A DNA stretch of 64,000 nt, taken from assembly GCA_037783545.1 (NCBI GenBank), contig JBBELK010000298.1, positions 4,278,001 through 4,342,000 of the forward strand, written 5' to 3'. Below are positions 1-9,691 of the stretch, in pieces. Position numbers and translations under genes: made by a program. The notes under the pieces are model-generated. The model searched no databases and was not told where the DNA came from. It worked only from the letters and a program-made list of their open reading frames with translations. The DNA is from Henricia sp. BOLD:AAB3569 (taxonomy: Eukaryota; Echinodermata; Asteroidea; Spinulosida; Echinasteridae). Positions within the stretch are counted from its first letter, which is position 1; every line of letters begins with the position of its first letter.

Positions 1-441
1 GAGTATACCACTGTGCCTCACAGCTCAGCTGGTAGAGAATCTGCCCAGTGTGACAGAGGGCTTGGGGAAAACCTGAGGGAGTATACCACTGTGCCTCACA
101 GCTCAGCTGGTAGAGAATCTGCCCAGTGTGACAGAGGGCTTGGGGAAAACCTGAGGGAGTATACCACTGTGCCTCACAGCTCAGCTGGTAGAGAATCTGC
201 CCAGTGTGACAGAGGGCTTGGGGAAAACCTGAGGGAGTATACCAATGTGCCAAATAGCTCAGCTGGTAGAGAATCTGCCCGGTGTATAAGAGGTCTTGAG
301 GAAAACCTGAGGGAGCATACCACTGTGCCTCATAGCTCAGCTAGTGGAGAATCTGCCAAGTGCGTCAAAGGTCTTGGGGGGAAAACCTGAGGGAGTATAC
401 AACTGTGCCTCATAGCTCAGTTGGTAGAGAATCTGCACGGA
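1..441. repeat. 78-bp minisatellite with tRNA A-box-like core, CCT6 intron 4
   Basis: About 5.6 head-to-tail copies of a 78-bp unit start at 1, 79, 157, 235, 313 and 393. The first three are nearly identical and the later ones diverge. Each unit carries TAGCTCAGCTGGTAGAG or a close form, which matches a tRNA D-arm/A-box (TRGCNNAGYNGG), and ends with a GGTCTTGGGGAAAACC stretch that is only weakly B-box-like. Because 78 is a multiple of 3 the array stays open in one frame, but the frame has no start context and no known domain. It lies in the intron downstream of CCT6 exon 4. Confidence 0.85.
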
Positions 442-489
442 GAATCACTGATCCTGATGTTGGGTAACCTCATCAACATCTGAACATAC

Positions 490-663
490 CTCAGTGAGCA
501 GATCTGCCATTTCTGCATGGACCTTAGTGCGTAGCGAGGTGCGAGCGACGCTGATCAGCATGTCCCGATCCATCTCCCGTGCTACCTTGACGTCTTCCAA
601 GATTGCCAGGGCCTTGGTCTTGGCCATCTCGAAGCCTTCAGTGACGATGCGAGGATGCAAGCC
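490..663 (-). CDS. CCT6: CCT6 exon 4, chaperonin CCT zeta subunit (partial gene)
   Basis: The exon encodes 58 residues beginning [12 protein letters not shown] and ending [10 protein letters not shown], in phase 0 at both ends. It begins after a CAG acceptor (664-666) and ends at GAG before a GTATGT donor. It matches the CCT6 segment that follows ISE in the equatorial domain of animal CCT6 proteins. The [20 protein letters not shown] stretch is the helical region after the nucleotide-binding GDGTT motif of exon 3. The next exon lies beyond the left end of the window, so most of the protein (about 530 residues in the family) is not seen. CCT6 is one of eight subunits of the cytosolic TRiC/CCT ring that folds actin, tubulin and other clients using ATP. 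Confidence 0.95.
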
Positions 664-1939
664 CTGGTCAATAGAAATTGATAAATACCTCCGTTTATGC
701 ATTCCTATTGGTGGATAGCACGTCACATGGGTTGTCTTGAACGAATGATTCAAGGCCAAGCTGGTTTGAAACAGTGGCCCGAATTTACGAAAGGTGTTTT
801 TCACTTAATCGCGTGTAACTTTCAAAAACGGACGATGATCATGCGTTTATAAATAACCATCGAATTATGAAACCTGATTATGTTACACACGTCTAACTCG
901 GGGCAAAAAGTTGGACACCTAGCCGAGTGCAAATGACAATGAAATCCTTAAACTTCTGTTGGTGGTAGTTTAACTCACCTGGAATCATCATTTCCTAGCA
1001 GACAGCCCTACTGCTTGGTCGCAATGAATGCATTGATGCTCGACATTGCACAGGAAGAGATGGAAGAATACTGGGCGTAAGTGCAAGGACGCCAGATGAG
1101 AGTTTTCAGGGACAGGACCAATCCGCCATAAATCCTTAAGGTCCTTCAGGGTGCATTTAGGTCGTTCGGGAAAGAGTGCTGCTATTTGTTTTGTAATGAT
1201 CTCCCATGCACCTTGCTTTCTTTTGTTAGACTGCATGTCACTTCTCTCATCTCCAATGACACTTTTATTAATTTTTAGCAAATTTATTAACGCCATCCTC
1301 TCAAACCCGCCAAGCCCTACAAATCCCATCCTCTTGCAACAGTGCCCCTTTAACGCACTCCCTAACTCCTGCGTACAGTGGCCCTGTTGAAACAGGGACC
1401 ATTTCGCGGTGGAACAAGCGACAGAAATCTTGTCGCCTCTGCTGGACCAATCAGGACGCTTGGCAGTGCATTGCAACATGATTGCAGGCATTCAAATGTA
1501 ACGCGCGCAGATTGTAAACACCATGCATGCATGTGATACATGTACTCGGTAATACTGGCCGTTGTCCGCGTCGGCGATTGGCTGCTATTTAAAGCATACT
1601 GGGGAATCCATTCCATTACATTCGTCAGCATGCATCCCTGTTATTAATTTGAAAAACTGCTGAGTAAATTAAGATCGTCGTTTGAAAGTTTGGTAGGAAT
1701 GGGACAGTCATAAGGAACAAAACCCAATACAATTTCTGGAAAGTATAGAAATCGTTTCTTTTCGGCATAACATGACCGAATTGATTAAATTACATCAAAA
1801 TGACTCGGGCGTGAGTTGGCTCAAGACAACAGCCGGCTCACTCCACAGATTTGCGCGGATTTCCTCAGGGTATTGTTATGTCGCTTTGCAGAGTGGAAAT
1901 TCCCTGAGATCTCAGGATGTACAAATCCTTGATTTTTAC
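664..1939. other. CCT6 intron 3
   Basis: This is non-coding for CCT6. It holds a Myb/SANT-like coding fragment on the minus strand (1117-1305). At 1566-1600 on the plus strand an ATTGG box precedes TATTTAAAG, which looks promoter-like, but no gene start follows. Nothing else is recognised. Confidence 0.8.
1117..1305 (-). pseudogene. Myb/SANT-like DNA-binding domain fragment
   Basis: Inside an open minus-strand frame (988-1491) about 63 residues follow the Myb/SANT-like (Myb_DNA-bind_5 type) pattern. ERMALINLLKINKSVIGDER is followed by SNKRKQGAWEIITKQIAALF and, after a short gap, by LKDLKDLWRIG. The spacing of hydrophobic residues, the D-x-x-SNK motif, the conserved AW and the final LK-x-LW fit this fold. 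Such domains occur in the second protein of PIF/Harbinger transposons and in domesticated host proteins (MSANTD family). No transposase is next to it, so it is probably a stranded transposon fragment in the intron. Frame ends beyond the domain carry no recognisable sequence. Confidence 0.5.
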
Positions 1940-2074
1940 CTCCGATATGTAGAGGTCAGCCTGCTTGAGTAACTCTCCAATGATAAGCACATTGGATGTT
2001 GTTCCGTCCCCTGTGATGTCATCCTGAGCAGTAGCCACTTTGGCAATCATAGATGCAGTGGGGTGCTGAATTTG
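1940..2074 (-). CDS. CCT6: CCT6 exon 3, chaperonin CCT zeta subunit
   Basis: The exon encodes 45 residues from [12 protein letters not shown] to ADLYISE, phase 0 at both ends. The acceptor is CCACAG and the donor is GAG followed by GTAAAA. It contains the group II chaperonin nucleotide-binding signature [12 protein letters not shown], in which the GDGTT loop and the first aspartate contact ATP-Mg. The sequence is almost identical to vertebrate CCT6A here, with Met replacing Leu in TASMIAK, so the gene is under strong constraint and very likely functional. Confidence 0.97.
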
Positions 2075-2705
2075 CTGTGGATACGGATTCAAACATTTTT
2101 ATTGATGCGGCTACCGAACAGTACTTTGACAGGGCTAAAAGTGACTTTTTACATTTACGTTGACCTATGGACACGGGAAGAGACACTTTCAGTAGAAAGA
2201 AACTAGTGCTATCTTCTAAATGCAAGTATGACATTTTGAAACTTTTGCTCAAAATGTAACAAATTTCGCTCATAATGTAATTTGAATCTATAAAGTCCAG
2301 GTTCTGCAAAGGGGAAAATTAGCAACTACCTTTTCCAAAAAGAAACTGGTCAAAAAGACTTGAAATGTAATCACAAGAGTTGAAAAATGCCTTGCAGTCC
2401 CCACTTAAGTCTTGAAACAATTTTTCTGTAAATTATTTTAAATATTCTACATTATTTAGAAATTGCACAGAAATTTGTCAACTTGAAAAGGCCATTTTGA
2501 CAAATGAATCTAAATGTCACACTTTGGCTCCTGTTTTTGTGGAAATACCCACATGGCAGAATTTTCATGTTAACTAACTACAGTCAAAATAGAATTTTGA
2601 AAAACATACCACGCAGGTTGCTCTTTTTTTCAAAAATCAGTTTTTCCCATAGAATCTTCTAAACAACAGAACGAGTGTCAAACGTGCTTAATAAGCCATC
2701 GTGTT

Positions 2706-2809
2706 AAAAATATGGTGATCTGATAGGGCGCCCTCTATCAGCCACACAACCACAGACTTGAGTGCACACGTTGGCTGATAGAGGGCGCCCTATCAGATAG
2801 CCATATTTT
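2706..2809. repeat. Foldback MITE, about 104 bp
   Basis: Two arms of about 38 bases are near-perfect reverse complements (core CTGATAGGGCGCCCTCTATC at 2720-2739, returning at 2776-2795) around a loop of about 28 bases. Outer arms (AAAATATGG and CCATATTTT) extend the match. No coding. It sits inside the 2124-4514 element. Confidence 0.8.
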
Positions 2810-2924
2810 GAATATGATGATGAAAAATGCAGGATTGACGAGTGTTCTGTTGTTAGAAAGATTTATTGGGAAAAATGATTATTGCACAGAATTTTTGAAA
2901 GAACAACATGCACAGTATGTATTT

Positions 2925-3360
2925 GGGTCTGTCCACAGTAATGGGGTACATTTGAAAAACAAGTTAATAATTCCTTTCAGATGTCTTTAGTTTATCTCAG
3001 AATTAAAGAAATGTCCTTGTTTTGTTCTCAGGAGATAACATTTGCCCAAAAAGGTAAGAAATTGCTGCCACAACATACATTTTTGAAAAGCAAGTGTACA
3101 AATTTTCCTATTACGTAGGTAACGTGGACAGACAATTTTGTGACATTTTTTTCCGTCTTTGTTACATGCGTAATAGGAAAATTTGTGCACGAGGTTTTCA
3201 CAAATGTATGTTGTAGGACTATTTTTCTTACTGCTTGGTGAAAAAGTTATTTCCTCAGTTTAGCTTGATAATTTAAAGATAAAATTAAGACACTTGAAGT
3301 CAACTGGGACCTAAGATCTTGAATGTTACAGAAATGTACCCCATTACTGTGGACAGACCC
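2925..3360. mobile_element. Snapback MITE with ATTT target duplication, about 436 bp
   Basis: Terminal inverted repeats of about 30 bases start GGGTCTGTCCACAGTAATGG, and ATTT is duplicated outside both ends (2921-2924 and 3361-3364). A second inverted pair (about 3072-3130 against 3155-3215, core ACAAATTTTCCTATTACG) makes most of the element self-complementary. No coding capacity. Confidence 0.75.
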
Positions 3361-3385
3361 ATTTCAAAGTTTGATTCCGACTGTA

Positions 3386-3738
3386 CCGTGGCTGAGTGGT
3401 TTGGGTCATTGACTCGCAATCATAGGTGAAAACTTGGGGTTGTGGTTTCGAACCTCCCCCCGGCTGCTGTACCTGTGCCCTTGAGCAAGGCACTCAACCA
3501 CACTTGCTCCATCCTTTGGAAGGGATGTAAAGCCGCTGGTCCAGTGTGTTAGGTAACGGTAACGTACTTTAAAGATCCCAGAGCATTCTTTTGTGAAGAG
3601 TAAGGGGATTCCTCGGTGTCTCTGGCCATTTCTAATTTCTAATTCTTAATGGGTTTCTTCACGCTTGCGAGTGACAGTGCAATGGGCACTTTAGAGGAAT
3701 CCTTGGTATAAATACCAGAACGAAATAATAATAATAAC
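3386..3738 (+). mobile_element. tRNA-derived SINE with (AAT)n tail
   Basis: The head CCGTGGCTGAGTGGT matches a tRNA A-box of Leu/Ser type. GGTTTCGAACC at 3444-3454 is a good B-box. The body contains CCTTGAGCAAGGCACTCAAC, a motif shared by many marine invertebrate SINE bodies (conserved central-domain type). The element ends in a short AAT run at about 3722-3737. It lies in the same sense as the window and inside the 2124-4514 element, so it is younger than that element. Confidence 0.75.
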
Positions 3739-4618
3739 GTGATATTTCTGACCCGTGTAAAATAACTAAAGTAAAGAATCCAACACTGATTTGGGGACGG
3801 TACAATGTTTTTGTGACCGACTGAAAGTGACTCTTCCAATCGGAAAGAATTCCGTTAATACTGGTCGCCACATATTCTCCTTATAATGACTTAATAACCA
3901 CCAAAACGTGTTAATATTTTAAAGGGAAGTGATTTTAAGAGTGAAAAACGTTCAACAATTTCCTTGAAAATACTTAAACCTTTTCTGCCCTGTTCCATAG
4001 ACTTATTAACTCACGGCATCTCAGTGGCGACCATGGTATTTTTTTCATATACATTGAACACGGATCTGGGTAAATTTATATATTGGAATCGATAGCTTAT
4101 TTAATTCTAAGATATACTTCCGACTGACACTTCCGTCGCAAATGTTACATTTCTGAGATAAATAAATGATAAAATTACTGCATAAAGTAATGCACAAAAT
4201 GACGCGGCGAGCGGTCTGTGCGTAAGCGCGACAACAGAGGGCGCTGCGCGCGCGTGAATGGTTATCTTGTGCACTAACTGAAGGCAATTTTTGAAGAAGA
4301 AAACGTGATTTTTCTACAGAAAAGCAACATTTGCGACAAAAATGCAAGTGGGAAGTATATCTTAAAATTACATTATGTGTTGATTCCAGGAGTTAATTTC
4401 CTTAAAACCTTTGTTCAATGTATACGAAAAAAATGCCGCGACCAGTAAACGGACTTCATACCTTCCAATGTGTCAACATGTAAAAGTCACTTTGAACTTT
4501 CAGCCCTCTGAAAGTAACCAAACTGTACACAGTCAAAACTTGATAATCGAATGGGTGCAAAACGTAACAAGTTGAAAGTAATAAGAATGTCCACCAAAAA
4601 TAAAGAAAAATCACTTAC

Positions 4619-4682
4619 CATTTCATGAAGCAGAACATTGCCATCCTTAGTTAACTTGATATCGCCACTCCCAGATACCAAC
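4619..4682 (-). CDS. CCT6: CCT6 exon 2, chaperonin CCT zeta subunit
   Basis: A 64-base exon completes the split Met codon from exon 1 and then reads LVSGSGDIKLTKDGNVLLHEM. The acceptor is TTGCAG and the donor is ATG followed by GTAAGT. The DIKLTKDG motif is the conserved nucleotide-binding loop of group II chaperonins (general form TNDGATIL). The exon lies only about 105 bases from an inverted-repeat element on each side. Confidence 0.96.
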
Positions 4683-5017
4683 CTGCAATTTAAAATCAAA
4701 GAGTGCATATAATTTATAGTATCGGACGTTTTGTGCGAACAATTTCATTTGGATGTGCTTTTTTCTTCGTGGTTGACTACTGAGATATACTTTTAGAAGG
4801 CTAAAAGTGTTTTTTTGACGTTTATATTGGGACGTTATCATTTTCTATATAACACTTTTAGCCCCTTACCAATTTAACCCCATTCGCTATCTTACATTCT
4901 GCTGCACGCGGCAAGATGGCCGCCGTACTCCAAACTATAGTTCACTAATAGTCAAAATTAAACATTGAAAAACTTACCATGGAAGTACCAGCAGCCGATT
5001 TCACAAAAGAGTGCGCA

Positions 5018-6415
5018 CAGGGGTTTCCCTTAACTTATTTTTTTCACTCGCCCGCCGGACTAGTAAACCAACATTTTATGTAGTCCGCAAGCTGTTTCAC
5101 TAGCCCGCATGTTTTTACCCATTTTTTTCTAAATTTCTTCATTTTGTACCAACATCTATCGATTGTGGAATTTTGCAAAGAAAAGGCTTTGGTTTTATTT
5201 TCAGCGGTACAGAACGACTTATCAAAGCATCAGTAGGTGCACATTTGATGAGGAAAAAAATAATAGTGAAAACAAAAAATTGAAGATTTTTCTATAGAAA
5301 CCAACAGAAACAACATGTAGCAGGAATAACTTTACTAGGAAAAACTCTGTTCTCATGTGTTTTGTAAAGGTCTGGTAATTGCCAAGTATCAAATTCTTTC
5401 CAAATGTAAAAATAAACCTAGTAGTTTTCCATTTCTTTTCATCTATTACTTTAAAAAGCTTATAATCGAAAATTCCGTTTACGAACACCCCGTGCTGGCC
5501 GTGCGCACGTGGTTAGCATCATTGTTAATGTGCATGTGTACACATATGTAAACAAATCGGATGAATGTCCGGACCAGCATGTACCCACTGCATGTACATG
5601 TATGGATACATGTGCCATTGTTCCTTCCACATGCATTATGGCCGTACACATGGGTTGCATCCCAACGTTCGCCACTGATTTCAGTGCTTTTGTGCACGCG
5701 TCTATGGAAAGCCTGGTACCTGTTGTTGGCCAACGTTGGAACGTACGTGGAACACAACCATGTGTTCGTTCATGCACTAATTTTTCTGCGCAAATAATGC
5801 GTGATCTCGATGTACATGTTGTGTACGGTACGTGCGCACAAGGTCGTAACGAAAGGCTATTCGTCCGGTGAAAAATACCAAGCTGACTTCCGAGTAACAA
5901 ATCATGATGGACTTCGCGTGTTCGAGCATACATGTATGTCACACATCTTCTGGTTTTGGTGCCGGTGCCGCAGACGTACGGTACGGTACGGGCGGGCATC
6001 AGACACATGGTATTTGACTTTCGCGCGTGCCTGCTGCATGGCCGCCCTGCCTGGCGCGGTGACCGGCCGGCCACTGACTGCGCTAGTGTGATTTCTACCT
6101 TGATCAAGGTGGAACTTCCCGCGCATGAGTTGTATTTTTCTCCCTGATTACCTGTCATCTTCTTGTCCCGACCCCCGGTCCCGACCTAAGTAAATTATTT
6201 TCTGTAGGATCGCCGTCTTTTATATTTTTTTCGTATTCCTGGTCACGGTCGCATTTTTGCAGGACTTCGAAGATCCTGCAATTGGGTCCGAAACCTCGGC
6301 GCCGGAGAAATAGCGCCACACGAACCCGCCGGACTACAAAGAGAAGGGTTTTGACTCGCCCGCCGCTGTTTTCACTCGCATTTGGCGAGCGGGCGACCGC
6401 TAAGGTTGAACCCTG
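5018..6415. mobile_element. hAT-like non-autonomous element with GCGCA target duplication
   Basis: The left end CAGGGGTTTCCCTTAAC and the reverse complement of the right end CAGGGTTCAACCTTAGC are related. GCGCA is repeated directly outside (5013-5017 and 6416-6420). Subterminal words ACTCGCCCGCC recur near both ends, as hAT elements often show. No transposase is seen. A 5-bp duplication is short for classic hAT (8 bp), so the family call is tentative. Confidence 0.5.
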
Positions 6416-6555
6416 GCGCAGCTTGCGCAACTTTTGCAAAATGGCGCAAGCCCTATAGCTTGCGTGTAATTTTCACAGGAATGTTGCGCAGCCTACGCAA
6501 TAAAATGTTGCGCAAGCGGACTTACGCAGTGCGTAAGGATTCGTGAAATCGGCTG

Positions 6556-6916
6556 CTGGAATCTCCAGAATGTAGTACCGTGGTCCGTTTTCCCCGATGA
6601 TTCTTCTAAACAGAAAAAAAATAGTCCAACGTAATTTTTCTTGACATTTTCGAGCACACTCGGGACAACAGCCGTGTTTACAGACGAACAAATCACGGTC
6701 CAGATCATTGTACTGCTAGTGACGTCATACAATGAGATGACCACAAGAGGACTGGCTATCTGGGCCCTGACTGTTCATCTCTAAACACGTGGTAAATGTA
6801 GCTGTTGTCCCGTTTTTCCGTGAAAATGTCAAGAAAAATTACGTTGGACTAGTTTTTTATGTTTAGAAGAATCATCGGGGAAAACGGACCACGGTACTAC
6901 ATTCTGGAGATTCCAG
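6556..6916. repeat. Long palindrome, arms about 130 bp
   Basis: The left arm starts CTGGAATCTCCAGAATGTAG and the right arm returns as its reverse complement ending CTGGAGATTCCAG. The arms share GTCCGTTTTCCCCGATGATT and AATTTTTCTTGACATTTTC, around an imperfect centre of about 100 bases. The flanks together (AAATCGGCTGCTGG and GGTACTTCCATGG) match, in reverse, the unbroken sequence at 4980-5004. Confidence 0.8.
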
Positions 6917-7253
6917 GTACTTCCATGGTAGGCATATCAGACCAAATTTAAATAATGACACCATTGCATTGATATTAGTCTCATATGAAAGGTCTTGAAG
7001 CAAGCATCACAGCAGTTTACAGAATTAAAATATCTGTATCCGTTCCGGAGATATTGAATTTTGAAGTTATGAAAACGGGCAATGTTTGTAGAAATCCATT
7101 TAAAGTAAAATGTACAGAAAGGTCAAAGGTCAAGTGGTTATTGGTGAAGCCATTTCTTTACTGAATAAGACACAGATTTCAAGATAACTTGGTTAACTGA
7201 TAACATTTTCTCATGAAATTTTGCAACAACCATGGTGTGAATGTGGGTTATGA

Positions 7254-7600
7254 GATGAGCTCATCAAATTTTAAGTAAATATGCAAATTAACACTAATTA
7301 GCATAATTACTATAATGAGAACAATACTTTTGTTGACATAACTCTGTCATTTGGCCAAATATTGCTATGAAAGTTGGCAACAAGCATGATCTCAATGTGA
7401 GTAATAAGACAAGCTCATCAAATTTCGGGTAAATATGCAAATTACCACCTAATTAGCATAATTACCGTAACGAGCAAAATACTCTTCCGGCAATAACTGC
7501 CATTTGGCCAAATTTTGCAATGAAAATTGGCAGTATGCCTGATGTGACTATTAGGAACAAGATGAGCCCATCAAATTTAGGTAAGTATACAAATTATTAC
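7254..7600. repeat. Diverged tandem repeat, period about 153 bp
   Basis: GATGAGCTCATCAAATTT at 7254, GACAAGCTCATCAAATTT at 7408 and GATGAGCCCATCAAATTT at 7561 mark three starts. Between them AAATATGCAAATTA, TAATTAGCATAATTAC and CATTTGGCCAAAT repeat in order. About two and a half AT-rich copies; no coding function. Confidence 0.75.
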
Positions 7601-7909
7601 CTAATCCAGAATATTGAGCTCCCCGTTGAAGTAGTCAGGGTAAAGGTTTTGCACATATTCATCCTCGTCCTCATCACCACTATACACAATTACGAACATT
7701 TTTTTTGAAGGGTCTTCGCAATCTTCGTTTTCACATCTCAACACTCTCCCTTCCCACCATGTTTCACTCTTGTCAGCCCTATCATAGTACAACTGTTCCA
7801 CCCTCTTCCCCACAAACTCTGGCAATTCACCCAACTCCTTGATAACTGTCCTCTCTATCCCAATCCTCTTGTTGACACGTTTCTTAGCAACTTGTTTGAC
7901 CTTTACTAA
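7601..7909 (-). pseudogene. Tudor-like domain coding segment
   Basis: The open stretch reads LPEFVGKRVEQLYYD, then TWWEGRVLRC, VIVYSGDEDEDEYVQ and NLYPDYFNGELNILD. A basic start, a WWEG-type strand, a YSGDEDE strand and a final aromatic-acidic stretch ending NGELNI resemble the Tudor-like beta-barrel segments common in uncharacterised invertebrate and transposon-borne proteins. It is in the same frame as the segment at 7910-8090 and separated from it by one TAA. It lies inside the 4790-10262 element. Whether it belongs to a transposon gene or a captured host gene is not clear. Confidence 0.45.
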
Positions 7910-8090
7910 TTATGTCTCAGCACAACCACTCAGCCATGCTATTTCCAATGCTAATTTCCGTTTCCTTTCTTGCAGGTTCTGAAGCCTTTGCCGTTCAGAT
8001 TCATCAGATGCACTCGACTCGGAAGGGGTTTGCCCCAAACCAACAGAGAGACGAATTATTTCCTTCAAATGTTCAGCAATTTTCAGGACA
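7910..8090 (-). CDS. Possible exon with short coiled-coil segment
   Basis: An acceptor TATTGTATTTCAG on the minus strand leads into SVLKIAEHLKEIIRL, a Ser/Glu-rich linker (SESSASDESER) and a helix-forming stretch RQRLQNLQERKRKLALEIAW before TAA. The reading phase matches the possible exon at 9627-9691 (AG plus T gives Ser). The intron between them contains the Harbinger-like insert. No family recognised. It may be the 5' part of the gene whose 3' remnant is at 7601-7909. Confidence 0.35.
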
Positions 8091-8321
8091 CTGAAATACA
8101 ATAAATAAATATTTTGAGAATAATTGGAAGATGCAATTGTTGGGAATCTATACAATATTATTCAGCAAAAAATTACTCGAAAACATACAAGTACTGTGCA
8201 GCCTACACTGCCCAAAAAAAACAACAAAAAATTAAAAAATCTTACTAAGAATTTAAAAGATTAACGTAGTATGGTATGGGACTAATTTTAAAACGATTTT
8301 TAAAACGATAATGTTCAGTAA

Positions 8322-9246
8322 GGCCATCGGAATGAAAGTCATAGAATACCGTCCTCCGCCCGCATGACCAAATGGCCGCCGCCGAAATTTTTCATTATTC
8401 AAATTTTTTTCATTATTTCAAAAAAATTGGAACTTCAACGTACTTTCAATACTTGTTCATGAAAGAAATCGATATATATGGCGCCAAACCGAGAAATTCC
8501 GACCAATCAACCAAATTCTTCAAAATCAGACAGCAGACGATAGTCTTGAGCGCGAGATCCAAGTGCTGACACACAATTCCACTGTTCGTGTTTTTACGTT
8601 TCGGTGTAGCCGCGCGAGACTGCAAGTCCCGGGGCGCGTTCAATAGCGCAATACGTATGCATACCGACAATACCTTCAACGGTGAAGGTATAGGAAAATA
8701 CCCATACCGGCGTACGTATGTATTGTGCTATTGAACGCACCCCCGATCTCACTTCGGCAATCTTCGGACGTTCTGCACACGTATGTATTCCGTCTCTGAT
8801 TGGCTGTTGCCATCGCGACATCGAATTTTGGCCAATGAAAAATTACGTCTCATCGGTGTCTGCCTGTCATGCAATGATGGCAGACGTGAAAACGATTTGA
8901 AGACGAAAACGTAAGAAAAGTCCCTATTTCCCAAATTTCGTCCACTTTATGATCAATATGAAAGAAAAATAATGAAACCAAATCGTAAATAGAATACTAA
9001 AGAAACCGTAAGAGGTTTTTATATGAATTTATGGTGAGAATAAAACGTGGTATTTGGCGAGTTGATCTGATTAATCCGAGTCGTGTCTCACTCGCACGCT
9101 GTCCTTATATGGGGGTAGCACATACATTGTCTATGTACCCCTCGGGTACCTGTTTTTCAAAATAATGAAAAATGAATAATGAAAAAAAGCCTCATGTGTT
9201 TTTTAAATCTTCCGGACGGTATTCTATGACTTTCATTCCGATGGCC
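8322..9246. mobile_element. Harbinger-like non-autonomous transposon, TAA target duplication
   Basis: Terminal inverted repeats of 33 bases are identical and start GGCCATCGGAATGAAAGTC. TAA is duplicated outside both ends (8319-8321 and 9247-9249). Subterminal sequence continues as imperfect inverted repeat (TTTTTCATTATTC words near both ends). A GG-starting terminal repeat with TAA/TTA duplication is typical of PIF/Harbinger. No transposase or Myb protein is encoded in its 925 bases. A smaller hairpin (8631-8743) is nested in it. Confidence 0.75.
8631..8743. repeat. Nested hairpin MITE, about 113 bp
   Basis: GGGGCGCGTTCAATAGCGCA at the left returns on the right as reverse complement (TGTGCTATTGAACGCACCCC). 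CAATACGTATGCATACC continues the arm. It has no coding sequence and lies inside the Harbinger-like element. Confidence 0.7.
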
Positions 9247-9357
9247 TAATGATAACTTCCCATCAGGAATATAATTCCACTCATAAAATACTCAGATCAG
9301 TGTTAAAATCCCTTAGAAATCAATAATAAACAAAGCAACGTGGCCTGTATATAAATA

Positions 9358-9445
9358 GCAAACCTCGTCCCCAGGTCCAAATGACGCATCGAGCGTGCCC
9401 CGTGTATAGGATTTCGAGATCGATAAACCTGGGGGCGAGGTTCGC
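9358..9445. repeat. Hairpin MITE, 88 bp
   Basis: GCAAACCTCGTCCCCAGGT at the left and its reverse-complement form ACCTGGGGGCGAGGTTCGC at the right enclose about 48 bases. No coding. Confidence 0.7.
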
Positions 9446-9626
9446 CGCAATGCAAAAATGGCCGTCTGTTTGTGGCATGGGATGGCCTTACAACTTTGCC
9501 GATTCCGACGGAGTAATTCACGTTCAAATAAATAGATTCATATATGTTTATAATCTATGATAGTTGTTCTTTTTCGGGGTATAGTTCGTTTTCGGTGAAA
9601 TTATTTAGAAAAGTGAAAAAACTTAC

Positions 9627-9691
9627 CTTGAAATCTTTAACCGGGCACAGTTTCTGAACCACTCAACCGAATGAAATGGGAAATACGTCAT
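9627..9691 (-). CDS. Possible first coding exon of small unknown gene
   Basis: On the minus strand an ATG opens MTYFPFHSVEWFRNCARLKI and runs to a strong donor TCAAG followed by GTAAGT. The exon ends with two bases of a codon that the acceptor at 8090 completes as Ser. This phase match is the main support. Upstream ATGs in the same stretch close at once, which weakens the call. Confidence 0.3.

Larger units (their letters stand above)
2124..4514. mobile_element. TA-flanked inverted-repeat DNA element, copy 1
   Basis: The left end CTTTGACAGGGCTAAAAG and the reverse complement of the right end CTTTCAGAGGGCTGAAAG are related, and the similarity continues inward for about 45 bases (ACTTTTTACATTTACGTTGACC against ACTTTTACATGTTGACA). 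TA lies directly outside both ends (2122-2123 and 4515-4516). Each end can fold into a small hairpin (ACTTTYAG, loop, CTRAAAGT). A second member of the family lies at 4790-10262. No transposase is visible, so it is non-autonomous or decayed. Family not recognised. Confidence 0.6.
2075..4618. other. CCT6 intron 2
   Basis: Almost the whole intron is one TA-flanked inverted-repeat element (2124-4514) with three further repeats nested in it. There is no host coding sequence. The 104 bases between the element and exon 2 hold only intron sequence. Confidence 0.8.

Noticed and set aside
13-390. 125-residue repetitive protein in the minisatellite
   Set aside because: The frame is open only because the 78-bp unit is a multiple of three; it lies in an intron and later copies shift the frame.
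1-441. CRISPR-like regular repeat
   Set aside because: The units are head-to-tail copies without unique spacers, in an intron of an animal gene.
1566-1600. ATTGG plus TATTTAAAG as a real promoter
   Set aside because: No gene start or conserved frame follows on that strand; the motifs are short enough to arise by chance.
3386-3470. A functional tRNA gene
   Set aside because: A and B boxes are present but the arms do not fold into a full cloverleaf and a SINE body and AAT tail follow.
5460-6158. 232-residue minus-strand frame in the ACATGT-rich region
   Set aside because: Overlapping frames on both strands are similarly long, composition is biased by the repeats and no domain is seen. It lies across the end of a hAT-like element.
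7955-7985. Acceptor-like TTTCCTTTCTTGCAGG on the plus strand
   Set aside because: It is the reverse complement of a minus-strand coding stretch (LQNLQERKRK) and no plus-strand exon follows.
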